This document shows, piece after piece, positions 10,734-19,758 of a stretch of 64,000 nt of DNA. Below the pieces are notes generated by a model. That model saw nothing but the letters and a program-made list of their open reading frames with translations. It did not search any database and had not been told where the DNA came from. The position numbers were made by a program, and so were the translations under genes. Each line of letters begins with the position of its first letter. Position 1 is the stretch's first letter. The stretch spans positions 455,869 to 519,868 of the forward strand of contig NZ_JARKMR010000003.1 of the NCBI RefSeq assembly GCF_029350975.1. Direction: 5' to 3'. The DNA comes from Maribacter zhoushanensis (GTDB lineage: Bacteria; Bacteroidota; Bacteroidia; Flavobacteriales; Flavobacteriaceae).

Positions 10734-12020
10734 TTAAAGGTCGTACTGTTTTATTTTACGGTAAAGTGTTCGTTCAGAAATACCTAATTCTGTTGCTGCA
10801 GCCTTTCTTTTTCCGCGGTTACGTTCTAAAGATTTTTTGATCAACTCTACTTCCTTCTCCTGTAAAGATAGGGTTTCTTCTTCTTGAATTTCTTCGGCAA
10901 AATGATATTTGTCTTCGTAAGATTCTTGAATGATAGAAGCTTCTTCTTGTTTAGGTTCAGGTAAGTGTAAGAGGTTCATTGAAGAATCTTCTTGTGTATC
11001 ATGTTCAATATCGGCATCTTCTTCATCGTCAGTTCCATAAATTTTACGAATCAGGTTTTCGTTGTCTTTTTGAACCTTTTCAGAATCATTGTTTTTCAAC
11101 AATTCCATCGTCAACTTTTTAAGGTCGTTGAGGTCACCTTTCATATCGAACAATACCTTGTATAATATTTCTCTTTCGTTACTGAAATCGCTTTCAGATT
11201 TAGTGCTGGAGACTACTGCGGGTAAATTGTTTGTAGTGTTATGCGGCAGGTAACCATTTAAAGTAGCAGCGGTAATAGCTCTGTTTTCTTCCAAGACCGA
11301 AACCTGCTCAGCTATATTTCTTAACTGACGAATGTTACCTGGCCATCTATACTTTGTTAACAACGATACAGCTTGCTCATCTAATCGAATAGTAGGCATT
11401 TTGTATTTCTGACTAAAGTCAGATGCAAATTTTCTGAACAATAAATGAATATCACCTTGGCGTTCACGTAATGGCGGTATGTTAATTTCAACTGTACTTA
11501 GCCTGTAATAAAGATCTTCTCTAAAACGCTCTTTTTTAATCGCTTCGAACATATTTACATTCGTAGCGGCAACAATACGAACATCAGTTTTTTGTACTTG
11601 TGAAGAACCTACTTTTAAGAACTCACCGTTTTCGAGTACACGTAAAAGGCGTACTTGAGTAGTCAATGGCAATTCACCTACTTCATCTAAAAATATGGTA
11701 CCACCATCGGCAACTTCAAAATAACCACTTCTTGTTTGTGTAGCCCCTGTAAAAGCACCTTTCTCGTGACCGAAAAGTTCACTGTCAATAGTACCCTCAG
11801 GTATGGCGCCACAGTTAACGGCAATATATTTTGCATGTTTTCTATGAGAAAGAGAATGAATGATTTTTGGAATAGACTCTTTTCCAACACCACTTTCACC
11901 AGTAACCAGAACAGAAATGTCTGTTGCGGCAACTTGCATTGCTTTTTCTAGCGCACGATTTAATTTTGGGTCTTGCCCAATAATTTCAAAACGTTGTTTT
12001 ATGCTTTGTATACTTTCCAT
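10734..12020 (-). CDS. Sigma-54-dependent transcriptional activator without a receiver domain
   Basis: A 428-residue AAA+ enhancer-binding protein. The Walker A motif GESGVGKES is at 41-49, the sigma-54-contacting loop GAFTGA at 88-93 and Walker B GGTIFLDE at 106-113, and the arginine-finger region follows. There is no N-terminal receiver, GAF or PAS domain, so activity must be controlled by level or by a partner. An acidic linker (about 270-395) precedes a C-terminal Fis-type helix-turn-helix (RKAAATELGISERTLYRKIKQ). It lies between miaB and lptE in one operon, an arrangement I recall as common in Flavobacteria. Its targets are not visible here. Confidence 0.93.
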   Translation of the reverse strand: MESIQSIKQRFEIIGQDPKLNRALEKAMQVAATDISVLVTGESGVGKESIPKIIHSLSHRKHAKYIAVNCGAIPEGTIDSELFGHEKGAFTGATQTRSGYFEVADGGTIFLDEVGELPLTTQVRLLRVLENGEFLKVGSSQVQKTDVRIVAATNVNMFEAIKKERFREDLYYRLSTVEINIPPLRERQGDIHLLFRKFASDFSQKYKMPTIRLDEQAVSLLTKYRWPGNIRQLRNIAEQVSVLEENRAITAATLNGYLPHNTTNNLPAVVSSTKSESDFSNEREILYKVLFDMKGDLNDLKKLTMELLKNNDSEKVQKDNENLIRKIYGTDDEEDADIEHDTQEDSSMNLLHLPEPKQEEASIIQESYEDKYHFAEEIQEEETLSLQEKEVELIKKSLERNRGKRKAAATELGISERTLYRKIKQYDL

Positions 12021-12040
12021 ATAAAATGGCTACTATAAAG

Positions 12041-13486
12041 TTAGTTATTGTCAGAATACCCAACTGCAACACCTTTTAAAGTAGCAGAAGTGCAATCGTT
12101 AATTTGTACGTTTACAAAGTCGCCCACCTTGTAATTTTCTTTTGGGAACACCACAACGGTACTTTGGCTATTTCTGCCCATCCATTCCTGTTCAGATTTT
12201 TTTGAGGTTCCTTCAATTAAGACCTCTTGTACCTTGCCAACATGTTTTTCGGTTCTATATTGACAGTGGCTTCTCTGTAAGGCAATAATTTCAGAAAGGC
12301 GTCTCTTTTTTGTAGCCTCTGGTACATCATCTTCCATTTTTCTACCGGCCATAGTTCCCGGTCTTTCTGAATATGCGTACATATAACCGAAATCATATTT
12401 TACATGTTCTAAGGCTCTAAGCGTAGCAGCGTGGTCTTCTTCTGTTTCTGTAGGGAAACCCGTTATGATATCTTGAGAAATAGAGCAGCCAGGTAAAATT
12501 TTTCTAATTTCATCCGTCAGTTCAAAATACTCTTCAATAGTGTGTAGACGATTCATTTCCTTTAAAATGCGATTGCTTCCGCTTTGCACAGGTAAATGTA
12601 TGTGATTACAGATATTCTTGTGCTTGGCCATGGTTCTGATCACGTCCAAGGTCATGTCTTGCGGGTTAGATGTTGAAAACCGAATACGCATTTTAGGATT
12701 TGCCAGAGCTACCATTTCTAATAATTTAGAAAAATTGGTAGCGGTTGCTTTTTGCATATCCGTAGCGTTTACGAAATTTTTCTTCAATCCGCCGCCATAC
12801 CATAGGTAACTGTCTACATTCTGCCCAAGTAGTGTAATTTCTTTAAATCCTTTTTCAGAAAGTTCGCTGATCTCTGCTAAAATAGATTGTGGGTCTCTAC
12901 TACGTTCACGACCTCTTGTAAAAGGCACAACGCAAAATGTACACATATTGTCACAACCTCTGGTAATAGAAACAAATGCGGTTACCCCGTTAGTATTTAA
13001 TCGTACGGGCGCAATATCACCGTAAGTTTCATCTTTTGATAAAATTACGTTTACGGCATCTCTACCAGAATCTACTTCTTTAATTAAATTGGGTAAATCT
13101 TTATAGGCATCTGGTCCAACGACCATATCCACTATTTTTTCCTCGTCTAAAAGTTTGTCTTTCAGGCGTTCTGCCATACAGCCAAGAACACCAACCTTTA
13201 AATGCGGTCTAGATTTTTTTACCTTATTATATTCGGTTAATCTTTTACGAATGGTCTGTTCGGCTTTATCACGAATAGAACATGTGTTTACAAGTACTAA
13301 ATCAGCATCTTCTAACGTTTGGGTGGTTTTAAAACCTTCGGTCGCTAAGATAGATGCAACAATTTCACTGTCGGCAAAGTTCATGGCGCAACCGTAACTC
13401 TCTATATAAAGATTACGCTTGTTCATCTCTTTACCTTCAACTACCAAAGTTGTGCCCTGCACATTTTCGTCTATGGTTTTCTCCAT
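12041..13486 (-). CDS. miaB: tRNA-2-methylthio-N6-dimethylallyladenosine synthase MiaB
   Basis: A 481-residue radical-SAM methylthiotransferase that adds the 2-methylthio group to i6A37 of tRNAs. The N-terminal UPF0004 domain has its three cluster cysteines ([31 protein letters not shown]). The radical-SAM CxxxCxxC is in [19 protein letters not shown]. The C-terminal TRAM domain is recognisable from about residue 410. The length is normal for MiaB. It is the first gene of the operon that continues into the sigma-54 activator (20-bp gap). Confidence 0.96.
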   Translation of the reverse strand: MEKTIDENVQGTTLVVEGKEMNKRNLYIESYGCAMNFADSEIVASILATEGFKTTQTLEDADLVLVNTCSIRDKAEQTIRKRLTEYNKVKKSRPHLKVGVLGCMAERLKDKLLDEEKIVDMVVGPDAYKDLPNLIKEVDSGRDAVNVILSKDETYGDIAPVRLNTNGVTAFVSITRGCDNMCTFCVVPFTRGRERSRDPQSILAEISELSEKGFKEITLLGQNVDSYLWYGGGLKKNFVNATDMQKATATNFSKLLEMVALANPKMRIRFSTSNPQDMTLDVIRTMAKHKNICNHIHLPVQSGSNRILKEMNRLHTIEEYFELTDEIRKILPGCSISQDIITGFPTETEEDHAATLRALEHVKYDFGYMYAYSERPGTMAGRKMEDDVPEATKKRRLSEIIALQRSHCQYRTEKHVGKVQEVLIEGTSKKSEQEWMGRNSQSTVVVFPKENYKVGDFVNVQINDCTSATLKGVAVGYSDNN

Positions 13487-13520
13487 TTTGTAATACGTTG
13501 CAATAAAATATTTTGGATGG

Positions 13521-13552
13521 CAAAGATACTATTATAATCAAAAATATGACAA
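13521..13552 (-). promoter_or_regulatory. Candidate Bacteroidetes-type promoter of the miaB operon
   Basis: On the minus strand a perfect TAnnTTTG -7 box (TATCTTTG, 13521-13528) lies 21 bases after a TTG (13550-13552) in the -33 position. The predicted start would be about 30 bases before the miaB ATG. The match is by eye only. Confidence 0.5.
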
Positions 13553-13634
13553 GATGACATGATTATTTAGGGTTTGTTTAGGCTTTACACATTAAAATTA
13601 TTTAGATTTATCACCAATTATAACCACCATACTT

Positions 13635-14378
13635 ATGAACTTAGAAAACTTAACACAACACATTAAAACGAAACCAGATTTAGATTTTGGTGCCATTTTC
13701 AGTAGGTCAATAGAACTATTTAAAAAAGTATGGTTGCAGGGCTTTATCATTTTGCTCTTGACCTTCGTTCTAATGCTGCCGTTTTATATTGTTTTGTATA
13801 TACCTATGATTGCTTTGGGTATAACAGATCCAGATTCGCTCCAACATAATGAGTTACCGCCTATGGCCGCTATTGCTATGACTATTCTTATGCCGGTTTT
13901 TATAATAGGGGTAACTACATTTGCTTTGGGATTAAATGCCGCGTTCCTGAAAATATGTAGAGAAAAAGATTTAGGAAAAGAATCTAGTGATGACTACTTC
14001 TTTTTCTTTAAAGAAGGGCGTTTAGGTAAGGTGTTCATTCTTGCTTTGTATACATTTGGGCTCTCAATTGCAGGGGCTATGGCATGTGGTGTGGGTATGT
14101 TCTATGTCATGGTGCCGGTTTCGTTGATTCCTGCTTTTTTGGCTTTTTCAAATCATTTGTCTCCACTGGAAATGGTGAAGGCTAGCTTTACGCTAGGTAA
14201 TAAAAACTGGTTGGTCATATTTGGTTTAATACTGGTTTCTGCTTTTGTTGCGCAACTTGGCTTTATTTTGTGTTGTGTAGGTGTATTATTTACTGCTATG
14301 TTAGGTAAAGTTCCTGTATATTATATGTATAAAGATGGTGTAGGTTTCAATGAAGTGGAAGAAATTTCAAGCTTTTGA
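13635..14378 (+). CDS. Polytopic membrane protein of unknown function
   Basis: A 247-residue protein with about five to six hydrophobic segments (roughly 35-60, 75-100, 130-160, 160-175, 190-225) and a charged cytoplasmic loop (CREKDLGKESSDDYFFFFKEGRLGK, about 113-136, split by the long aromatic run). Similar flavobacterial proteins are sometimes labelled beta-carotene monooxygenase, but I see no catalytic motif to support an enzyme. The ATG at 13635 is the first in frame and gives a plausible short cytoplasmic N-terminus. It is divergent from miaB with 148 bp between them. Confidence 0.8.
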   Translation: MNLENLTQHIKTKPDLDFGAIFSRSIELFKKVWLQGFIILLLTFVLMLPFYIVLYIPMIALGITDPDSLQHNELPPMAAIAMTILMPVFIIGVTTFALGLNAAFLKICREKDLGKESSDDYFFFFKEGRLGKVFILALYTFGLSIAGAMACGVGMFYVMVPVSLIPAFLAFSNHLSPLEMVKASFTLGNKNWLVIFGLILVSAFVAQLGFILCCVGVLFTAMLGKVPVYYMYKDGVGFNEVEEISSF

Positions 14379-14436
14379 TTACGCAACTATTATGTAATTC
14401 TTCATCTTATAGTTGCAACCAATAAAATTATAGACC

Positions 14437-15702
14437 ATGAAGAAGTTTGCTTTTCTTTTAAGCGCCATTTTGTTGGCTTTATTTGTATCCTGTAATGACG
14501 ATGGCCCGTATGAAGATTACCAAGTGGCAAGACCTATTTTGCAAGATGCAATTACGTTTAAGGCAGAAGCTGTTTCTATAACAGAACCCGTGCCAATTGA
14601 ATCATCGGGTAAAATATATGCTTATGGTAATTATATTTTTGTGAATGATGTAAATAAAGGTTTTCATGTTATCGATAATCAGAATCCTTCAGCTCCAAAA
14701 AGTATTGCATTTATCAAGTTAGAAGGTAATAACGATATTTCTGTTAAAGACGATAAAATTTATGCCGATAGTTATGGAGATTTAGTCATTTTCGATATAT
14801 CGGATATTAATAATATTTCTATTTCTGGCCGTATTGTAAATGCCATATATAATAATGATGTTTGGGCAACAAATATTGAATATCCTCAGGCAGATTTTTA
14901 TGTGTACGGAGATATTGATTATGATAGGGATATTGTAATTGGTTGGGAAGTTGTAACTGAAAGAAGATCGGTAGAAGAGTACGAATCTAGATATAACTGT
15001 GATGTTTGTGCCGTAGATGCTTTAGAAAGTTTTAGTGATGGTCCGCAGCCAAATATTGGTCAAGGTGGTTCCTTGGCTCGGTTTAAGATAATTGATGATT
15101 ATCTGTATGTTGTAGATTATAGTAATATCAATATTTTCAACATCACAGATGTAGAAGATGTAAAAGTTTTAGATGATGTTCAAGTAGCTTGGGATATTGA
15201 AACCATTTATAGTCAAGGCGATATTTTATTTATAGGAGGTGCTCAAGGCATGTATATTTATGGAATTGAGAACCCTGAAAAACCAAAATTTATATCAGAA
15301 TTTAGGCATGGTACCGCTTGCGATCCTGTTTTAGTTGATGGTGATTATGCGTATGTAACTTTAAAAGGTGGTAATTTCTGCGGTAATTCAGAAAGTGGAC
15401 TTTATGTTATAGATATATCTAATCTTGAAAATCCCGATTTAAAAGTAATTTATCCGATGGATGGTCCAAATGGACTAGGGATTAAGGACAATACATTATT
15501 TGTGTGTGACGGAGATTCGGGCTTAAAAGTCTATGATAAAACAAGTGCGCCAAATGTTACGCTGATCAATACTTTTGAAAATATTATAGCGTATGACGTT
15601 ATACCGTTGCAATCATCTTTATTAATGATCGGTGATCGTACATTGTATCAATATGAATATGTGGAAAATGATATTCGGTTGCTGAGTACATTTGAATTAT
15701 AA
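14437..15702 (+). CDS. LVIVD-repeat beta-propeller lipoprotein
   Basis: A 421-residue lipoprotein: the signal MKKFAFLLSAILLALFVSC ends at lipidated Cys19. The mature protein carries successive LVIVD-type propeller blades, with repeated motifs such as GFHVIDNQNPSAPK, LVIFDISDINN, NIFNITDVED, MYIYGIENPEKPKF and LYVIDISNLENP. Two Cys pairs (CDVCAVDA and the CDP/NFCGN pair) may form disulphides. This architecture is frequent in surface lipoproteins of Flavobacteria, where it is thought to mediate protein or glycan contacts. No enzyme site is seen. A strong terminator follows, so it is probably a single-gene unit or joined with the preceding membrane protein. Confidence 0.88.
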   Translation: MKKFAFLLSAILLALFVSCNDDGPYEDYQVARPILQDAITFKAEAVSITEPVPIESSGKIYAYGNYIFVNDVNKGFHVIDNQNPSAPKSIAFIKLEGNNDISVKDDKIYADSYGDLVIFDISDINNISISGRIVNAIYNNDVWATNIEYPQADFYVYGDIDYDRDIVIGWEVVTERRSVEEYESRYNCDVCAVDALESFSDGPQPNIGQGGSLARFKIIDDYLYVVDYSNINIFNITDVEDVKVLDDVQVAWDIETIYSQGDILFIGGAQGMYIYGIENPEKPKFISEFRHGTACDPVLVDGDYAYVTLKGGNFCGNSESGLYVIDISNLENPDLKVIYPMDGPNGLGIKDNTLFVCDGDSGLKVYDKTSAPNVTLINTFENIIAYDVIPLQSSLLMIGDRTLYQYEYVENDIRLLSTFEL

Positions 15703-15717
15703 AATTAATATTAGGTT

Positions 15718-15752
15718 AAAAAAAGGGAAGCTAGTTTAGCTTCCCTTTTTTT
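15718..15752 (+). terminator. Rho-independent terminator after the LVIVD lipoprotein
   Basis: Stem AGGGAAGCTA / TAGCTTCCCT (15724-15733 with 15737-15746) with a 3-nt loop and a T7 run on the 3' side. The matching A run on the other side makes it potentially bidirectional. Confidence 0.88.
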
Positions 15753-15888
15753 ATTTCAGTCTCTAATTAGTTTATGTCTTGTGATATAGCGGCGAGAATA
15801 ACCATTATTTTAATGACGTAATAGGCTAAACTCTGTTGAAATATGGTGAAAAATAAATTCCTGAAATTCCAAAGTTTAATTTTTAGTA

Positions 15889-15896
15889 TACATTTG
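15889..15896 (+). promoter_or_regulatory. Candidate -7 box of topA
   Basis: TACATTTG matches the Bacteroidetes TAnnTTTG consensus and lies 18 bases before the topA ATG. No convincing TTG -33 element was found, so confidence is modest. Confidence 0.4.
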
Positions 15897-15914
15897 TAAG
15901 TATAAACAAGGTTG

Positions 15915-18419
15915 ATGGCGAAAAATTTAGTAATTGTTGAGTCTCCTGCAAAGGCCAAAACTATAGAGAAGTTTTTGGGAAAAGATTTTAAGGTTGAATC
16001 GAGCTTTGGTCACATTGCAGATTTACCTTCAAAGGAGCTAGGAGTAGATGTTGAAGGAGATTTTACACCGAAGTATATAGTTGATAAAGACAAACAGGCT
16101 TTAGTGAAAAAGCTTAAAAGTCTAGCGAATAAAGCAGAAACTATATGGCTAGCGAGTGATGAGGATCGAGAGGGAGAGGCTATTTCTTGGCACTTGGCCG
16201 AAGAGCTAGGTTTAGACAAGAAGAAGACAAAACGTATTGTTTTTAACTCAGTTACAAAAGCAGCTATTCAAAAAGCAATTGAGAACCCAAGAGAAATTAA
16301 TTTTAATCTTGTTAATGCACAACAAGCTAGACGGGTTTTAGATCGTTTGGTGGGATATCAATTATCACCTGTACTTTGGAAAAAAATTAAACCGGGTCTT
16401 TCTGCCGGTCGTGTTCAGTCGGTAGCCGTAAGGTTAATCGTTGAAAGAGAAAGAGATATTGAAGGATTTGAGCCACAGGCTTCATTTAAGATTGCGGCAG
16501 AATTTAAAACTGAAGCAGGAAGTATATTTTCAGCCAAGTTGAATAAAACCTTTTCAACAGAAGAAGAGGCAAAGGCATTTTTAGAAAAAAATAAAGCTGC
16601 TGATTTTTCAGTAAGTAAGTTAGATAAAAAACCGGCCAAGAAATCGCCATCTGCACCGTTTACCACTTCTACATTACAGCAAGAGGCATCAAGAAAATTA
16701 TATTTTTCTGTAGGTAGAACCATGCAGGTAGCCCAACGTTTATATGAAGCGGGTTTAATAACCTACATGAGAACGGATAGTGTCAACCTATCTAACGAGG
16801 CATTGGCATCTGCAAAAGAAGCCATAGAGAAAAACTACGGTAAAGAATACAGCGAAACACGAAACTTTAAAGGGAAGTCTAAAGGTGCTCAAGAGGCGCA
16901 CGAAGCCATTAGACCAACAGATATGGGTAATCAATCTCCATCATTGGAGCGCGATCAATCTAAATTATACGACTTAATATGGAAACGTACCGTTGCATCT
17001 CAAATGAGCGATGCACAATTGGAACGTACCAATGTCAGAATTAAGGCAAACAAACATACAGAAGAATTTACAGCAAACGGTGAGGTAATAAAGTTTGACG
17101 GTTTCTTGAAAGTTTACATGGAAGGTGTAGATGATGAAGATGTTGCCGAAGAACAAGAAGGTATGTTGCCGGCAATGAAGCAGGGTGAGCGTTTGTTGAA
17201 TAACTTTATTTCAGCGACAGAACGTTTTACAAGAGCACCATATAGATTTACTGAAGCATCTTTAGTTAAGAAATTAGAAGAGTTGGGTATTGGTAGACCA
17301 TCTACATATGCGCCTACAATTTCTACTATTCTTAATAGAGGTTACGTTGAAAAAGGTACTGTTGAAGGTACTGAGCGTAAATATCAACAATTGATATTGG
17401 CATCTGATGTAATAGAAACTAAGAACCTAACTGAGAATGTTGGGTCAGATAAAGGTAAAATGGTACCAACGGATATTGGTATGATCGTTACCGATTTCTT
17501 GGTAAGTAATTTTGCCAATATATTAGATTACAATTTTACCGCCCAGGTAGAAGAAGATTTTGATGAGATAGCTTCAGGTGATGAAGATTGGAAGAAAATG
17601 ATGAAAGAGTTCTACAAAGACTTTCATCCTAATGTAGTAGATGTAGAAGAAAATGCAGACCGTGCCAGCGGCGAAAGAATATTAGGTAAAGATCCTAAGT
17701 CTGGAAAACAAGTATCTGTGCGTTTAGGTAGATTTGGGCCAATGGTGCAAATTGGTACTGTAGATGACGAAGAGAAACCAACATTTGCAAGTTTGTTGCC
17801 AGAACAATCTTTAAATACCATTACTTATGAAGAGGCAATGGATCTTTTTAAGCTTCCTAGAAAATTAGGAGTGTATGAAGGAGAAGAAGTATTGGCCAAT
17901 GTAGGTAGATTTGGACCCTATGTAAAATTCGGAGAAAAATTTATTTCTATGGATAAAGGCGAAAGCGCTTTTGAAATTGAAATGGATAGAGCAATAGAGC
18001 TTATCGTAGCTAAGCAGAAGGCAGATGCCCCAATTGCCATGTACGAAGATTTAGAAGTTACAAAAGGTACAGGTAGATTTGGACCGTTCATTAAATGGAA
18101 CGGTATGTTTATAAATGTCAACAAAAAGTACGATTTTGATAATTTGTCAAATGATGACATTATAGAGCTTATCGAAGTCAAAAAGCAAAAAGAGATTGAC
18201 AAGGTTATTCATAACTGGGAAGAAGAAGGCATTCGCATAGAAAAAGCTAGATGGGGTCGTCACAATGTTATAAAAGGCAAGATTAAAGTAGAATTGGCTA
18301 AAACTGTCGATGTAGTTAATATGTCTTTAGAAGAAGCCCAAAAGTTGATCGAGGCAAAGACGCCGAAGAAAAAAGCTCCAAAGAAAAAGGCAAAAGCTAA
18401 ACCTAAAACAAAAAAGTAA
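15915..18419 (+). CDS. topA: DNA topoisomerase I
   Basis: An 834-residue type IA topoisomerase that relaxes negative supercoils. The N-terminal Toprim domain (LVIVESPAKAKTIEKFLG) contains the acidic DEDREGEAI metal motif. The catalytic tyrosine is Tyr284 in LITYMRTDS. After the core, at least three GRFGP-type C-terminal repeats (GRFGPMVQIG, GRFGPYVKFGE, GRFGPFIKW) and a related WGRHNVIKG replace the zinc ribbons of E. coli TopA. The last 20 residues are almost pure Lys/Ala/Pro, a DNA-binding tail. The frame also opens with TTG at 15912, but ATG 15915 gives the standard MAKNLVIVES start. Confidence 0.96.
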   Translation: MAKNLVIVESPAKAKTIEKFLGKDFKVESSFGHIADLPSKELGVDVEGDFTPKYIVDKDKQALVKKLKSLANKAETIWLASDEDREGEAISWHLAEELGLDKKKTKRIVFNSVTKAAIQKAIENPREINFNLVNAQQARRVLDRLVGYQLSPVLWKKIKPGLSAGRVQSVAVRLIVERERDIEGFEPQASFKIAAEFKTEAGSIFSAKLNKTFSTEEEAKAFLEKNKAADFSVSKLDKKPAKKSPSAPFTTSTLQQEASRKLYFSVGRTMQVAQRLYEAGLITYMRTDSVNLSNEALASAKEAIEKNYGKEYSETRNFKGKSKGAQEAHEAIRPTDMGNQSPSLERDQSKLYDLIWKRTVASQMSDAQLERTNVRIKANKHTEEFTANGEVIKFDGFLKVYMEGVDDEDVAEEQEGMLPAMKQGERLLNNFISATERFTRAPYRFTEASLVKKLEELGIGRPSTYAPTISTILNRGYVEKGTVEGTERKYQQLILASDVIETKNLTENVGSDKGKMVPTDIGMIVTDFLVSNFANILDYNFTAQVEEDFDEIASGDEDWKKMMKEFYKDFHPNVVDVEENADRASGERILGKDPKSGKQVSVRLGRFGPMVQIGTVDDEEKPTFASLLPEQSLNTITYEEAMDLFKLPRKLGVYEGEEVLANVGRFGPYVKFGEKFISMDKGESAFEIEMDRAIELIVAKQKADAPIAMYEDLEVTKGTGRFGPFIKWNGMFINVNKKYDFDNLSNDDIIELIEVKKQKEIDKVIHNWEEEGIRIEKARWGRHNVIKGKIKVELAKTVDVVNMSLEEAQKLIEAKTPKKKAPKKKAKAKPKTKK

Positions 18420-18479
18420 TTTAATTTTAGGTCAAAAGATTAGTGTAATATTTTTATGATTTCTAAAAACCTTTAATAA

Positions 18480-19637
18480 ATGGCCTTTGATTTTCTAGTT
18501 CCGGTTTCGGATAAAGTTTTAGCTCATAATGAGTTGTTACCTAGTCAGGCTATTGGTAAAAACACCTATATACACACCGAAAATGATGGTTTGCCGGTTT
18601 TGGCAAATGCCACGGTAGCAATTGTAGGGGTAAGGGAGTCAAGAAATGCTTATGAAAAGAAGCATGAGAAGTTAGATGTCTCTGCTATACGATTACAATT
18701 CTACAAACTTCTAGTAGGTAATTGGAATGCTACCATAGTAGATTTAGGTGATATTGAAGAAGGCGCTACCGTAAATGATACTTATTTTGTGGTCAAAGAA
18801 GTTGTTGCCGGTTTATTGGAAGAAGATATTATACCTATAATTTTAGGAGCAACACAAGATATTACTTATCCTGCATACCGCGCTTTTGATGGTATTAGAG
18901 ATATGATCAACCTGGTAGCGATCGATAGTAGATTTGATTTTGGAATAGAAGATGAGCTTATTTCATCACATTCTTATATGAGTAAAATCATAACCGATAA
19001 GCCAAATAATCTGTTTAATTTCTCAAATATTGGCTATCAGAGTTATTTTAATGCCCAAGAAGAGATAGATTTAATGGAGCGTTTATTTTTTGACGCCTAT
19101 AGACTTGGAGAAGTTGCAAATGATATTTCTTTGGCAGAACCAGTGCTTAGAAATGCACATATGGTTAGTTTAGACTTAAGATCTGTTAAGGCAAGCGAAA
19201 TATCTTTGTCCGCTAATTTTTCTCCTAACGGATTTAATGGTAGAGAGATCTGTGCTATTTCTAGATATGCCGGTATAAGTGATAAAGTATCAGTATTTGG
19301 TTTGTATGAAATGGAGAACACCGTACAGTCGCAACAGCTGATAGCTCAGATAATATGGTACTTCATAGAAGGTGTCAATTTTAGAATTAAAGAATCTCCA
19401 TATACCAAAACAGATGACTTTGTAAAGTACAATGTACCTAGCGAAGATGAAGAATTGGTATTCTACAAAAGTTTATTAACAGAAAGATGGTGGACAGAAG
19501 TCCCATCTATTTTCACTTCACATACTAAAGCCCATACACCTGCGTTATTACCTTGCACCGAGAAGGATTATTTAGATGCATGTAATCAACAAATTCCTGA
19601 AAGGTGGTTTAAGGCCTACAAGAAAGGCTTTAATTAA
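18480..19637 (+). CDS. Ureohydrolase-fold (formimidoylglutamase-like) protein with degenerate metal site
   Basis: 385 residues with the arginase/agmatinase/formimidoylglutamase fold, usually annotated as formimidoylglutamase. The three metal motifs are changed. The GGDHS position reads GATQD, the DAHxD position reads DSRFD, and the DxD position reads SLDLRSVKASE. Three of six canonical manganese ligands (both His and one Asp) are therefore replaced by Gln, Arg and Arg. Hydrolase activity is doubtful. The gene lies 60 bp after topA and 121 bp before gldK on the same strand. It may be a pseudo-enzyme kept for a structural or regulatory role, possibly tied to gliding/T9SS, but that link is inference from position. 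Confidence 0.75.
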   Translation: MAFDFLVPVSDKVLAHNELLPSQAIGKNTYIHTENDGLPVLANATVAIVGVRESRNAYEKKHEKLDVSAIRLQFYKLLVGNWNATIVDLGDIEEGATVNDTYFVVKEVVAGLLEEDIIPIILGATQDITYPAYRAFDGIRDMINLVAIDSRFDFGIEDELISSHSYMSKIITDKPNNLFNFSNIGYQSYFNAQEEIDLMERLFFDAYRLGEVANDISLAEPVLRNAHMVSLDLRSVKASEISLSANFSPNGFNGREICAISRYAGISDKVSVFGLYEMENTVQSQQLIAQIIWYFIEGVNFRIKESPYTKTDDFVKYNVPSEDEELVFYKSLLTERWWTEVPSIFTSHTKAHTPALLPCTEKDYLDACNQQIPERWFKAYKKGFN

Positions 19638-19758
19638 CATTATTTTTTTTAAAGCATAAAAAGACTTTGATACAATATTTTATATAAAACCTAGTTTTAG
19701 TTGTTAGAATAAATTATTGTATTCTGAGTTTAACCATAATCGAAATTTAACCTAAAGT

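Noticed and set aside
15767-15958. Minus-strand frame between the LVIVD gene and topA
   Set aside because: It overlaps the topA promoter and start on the opposite strand and has no recognisable features.
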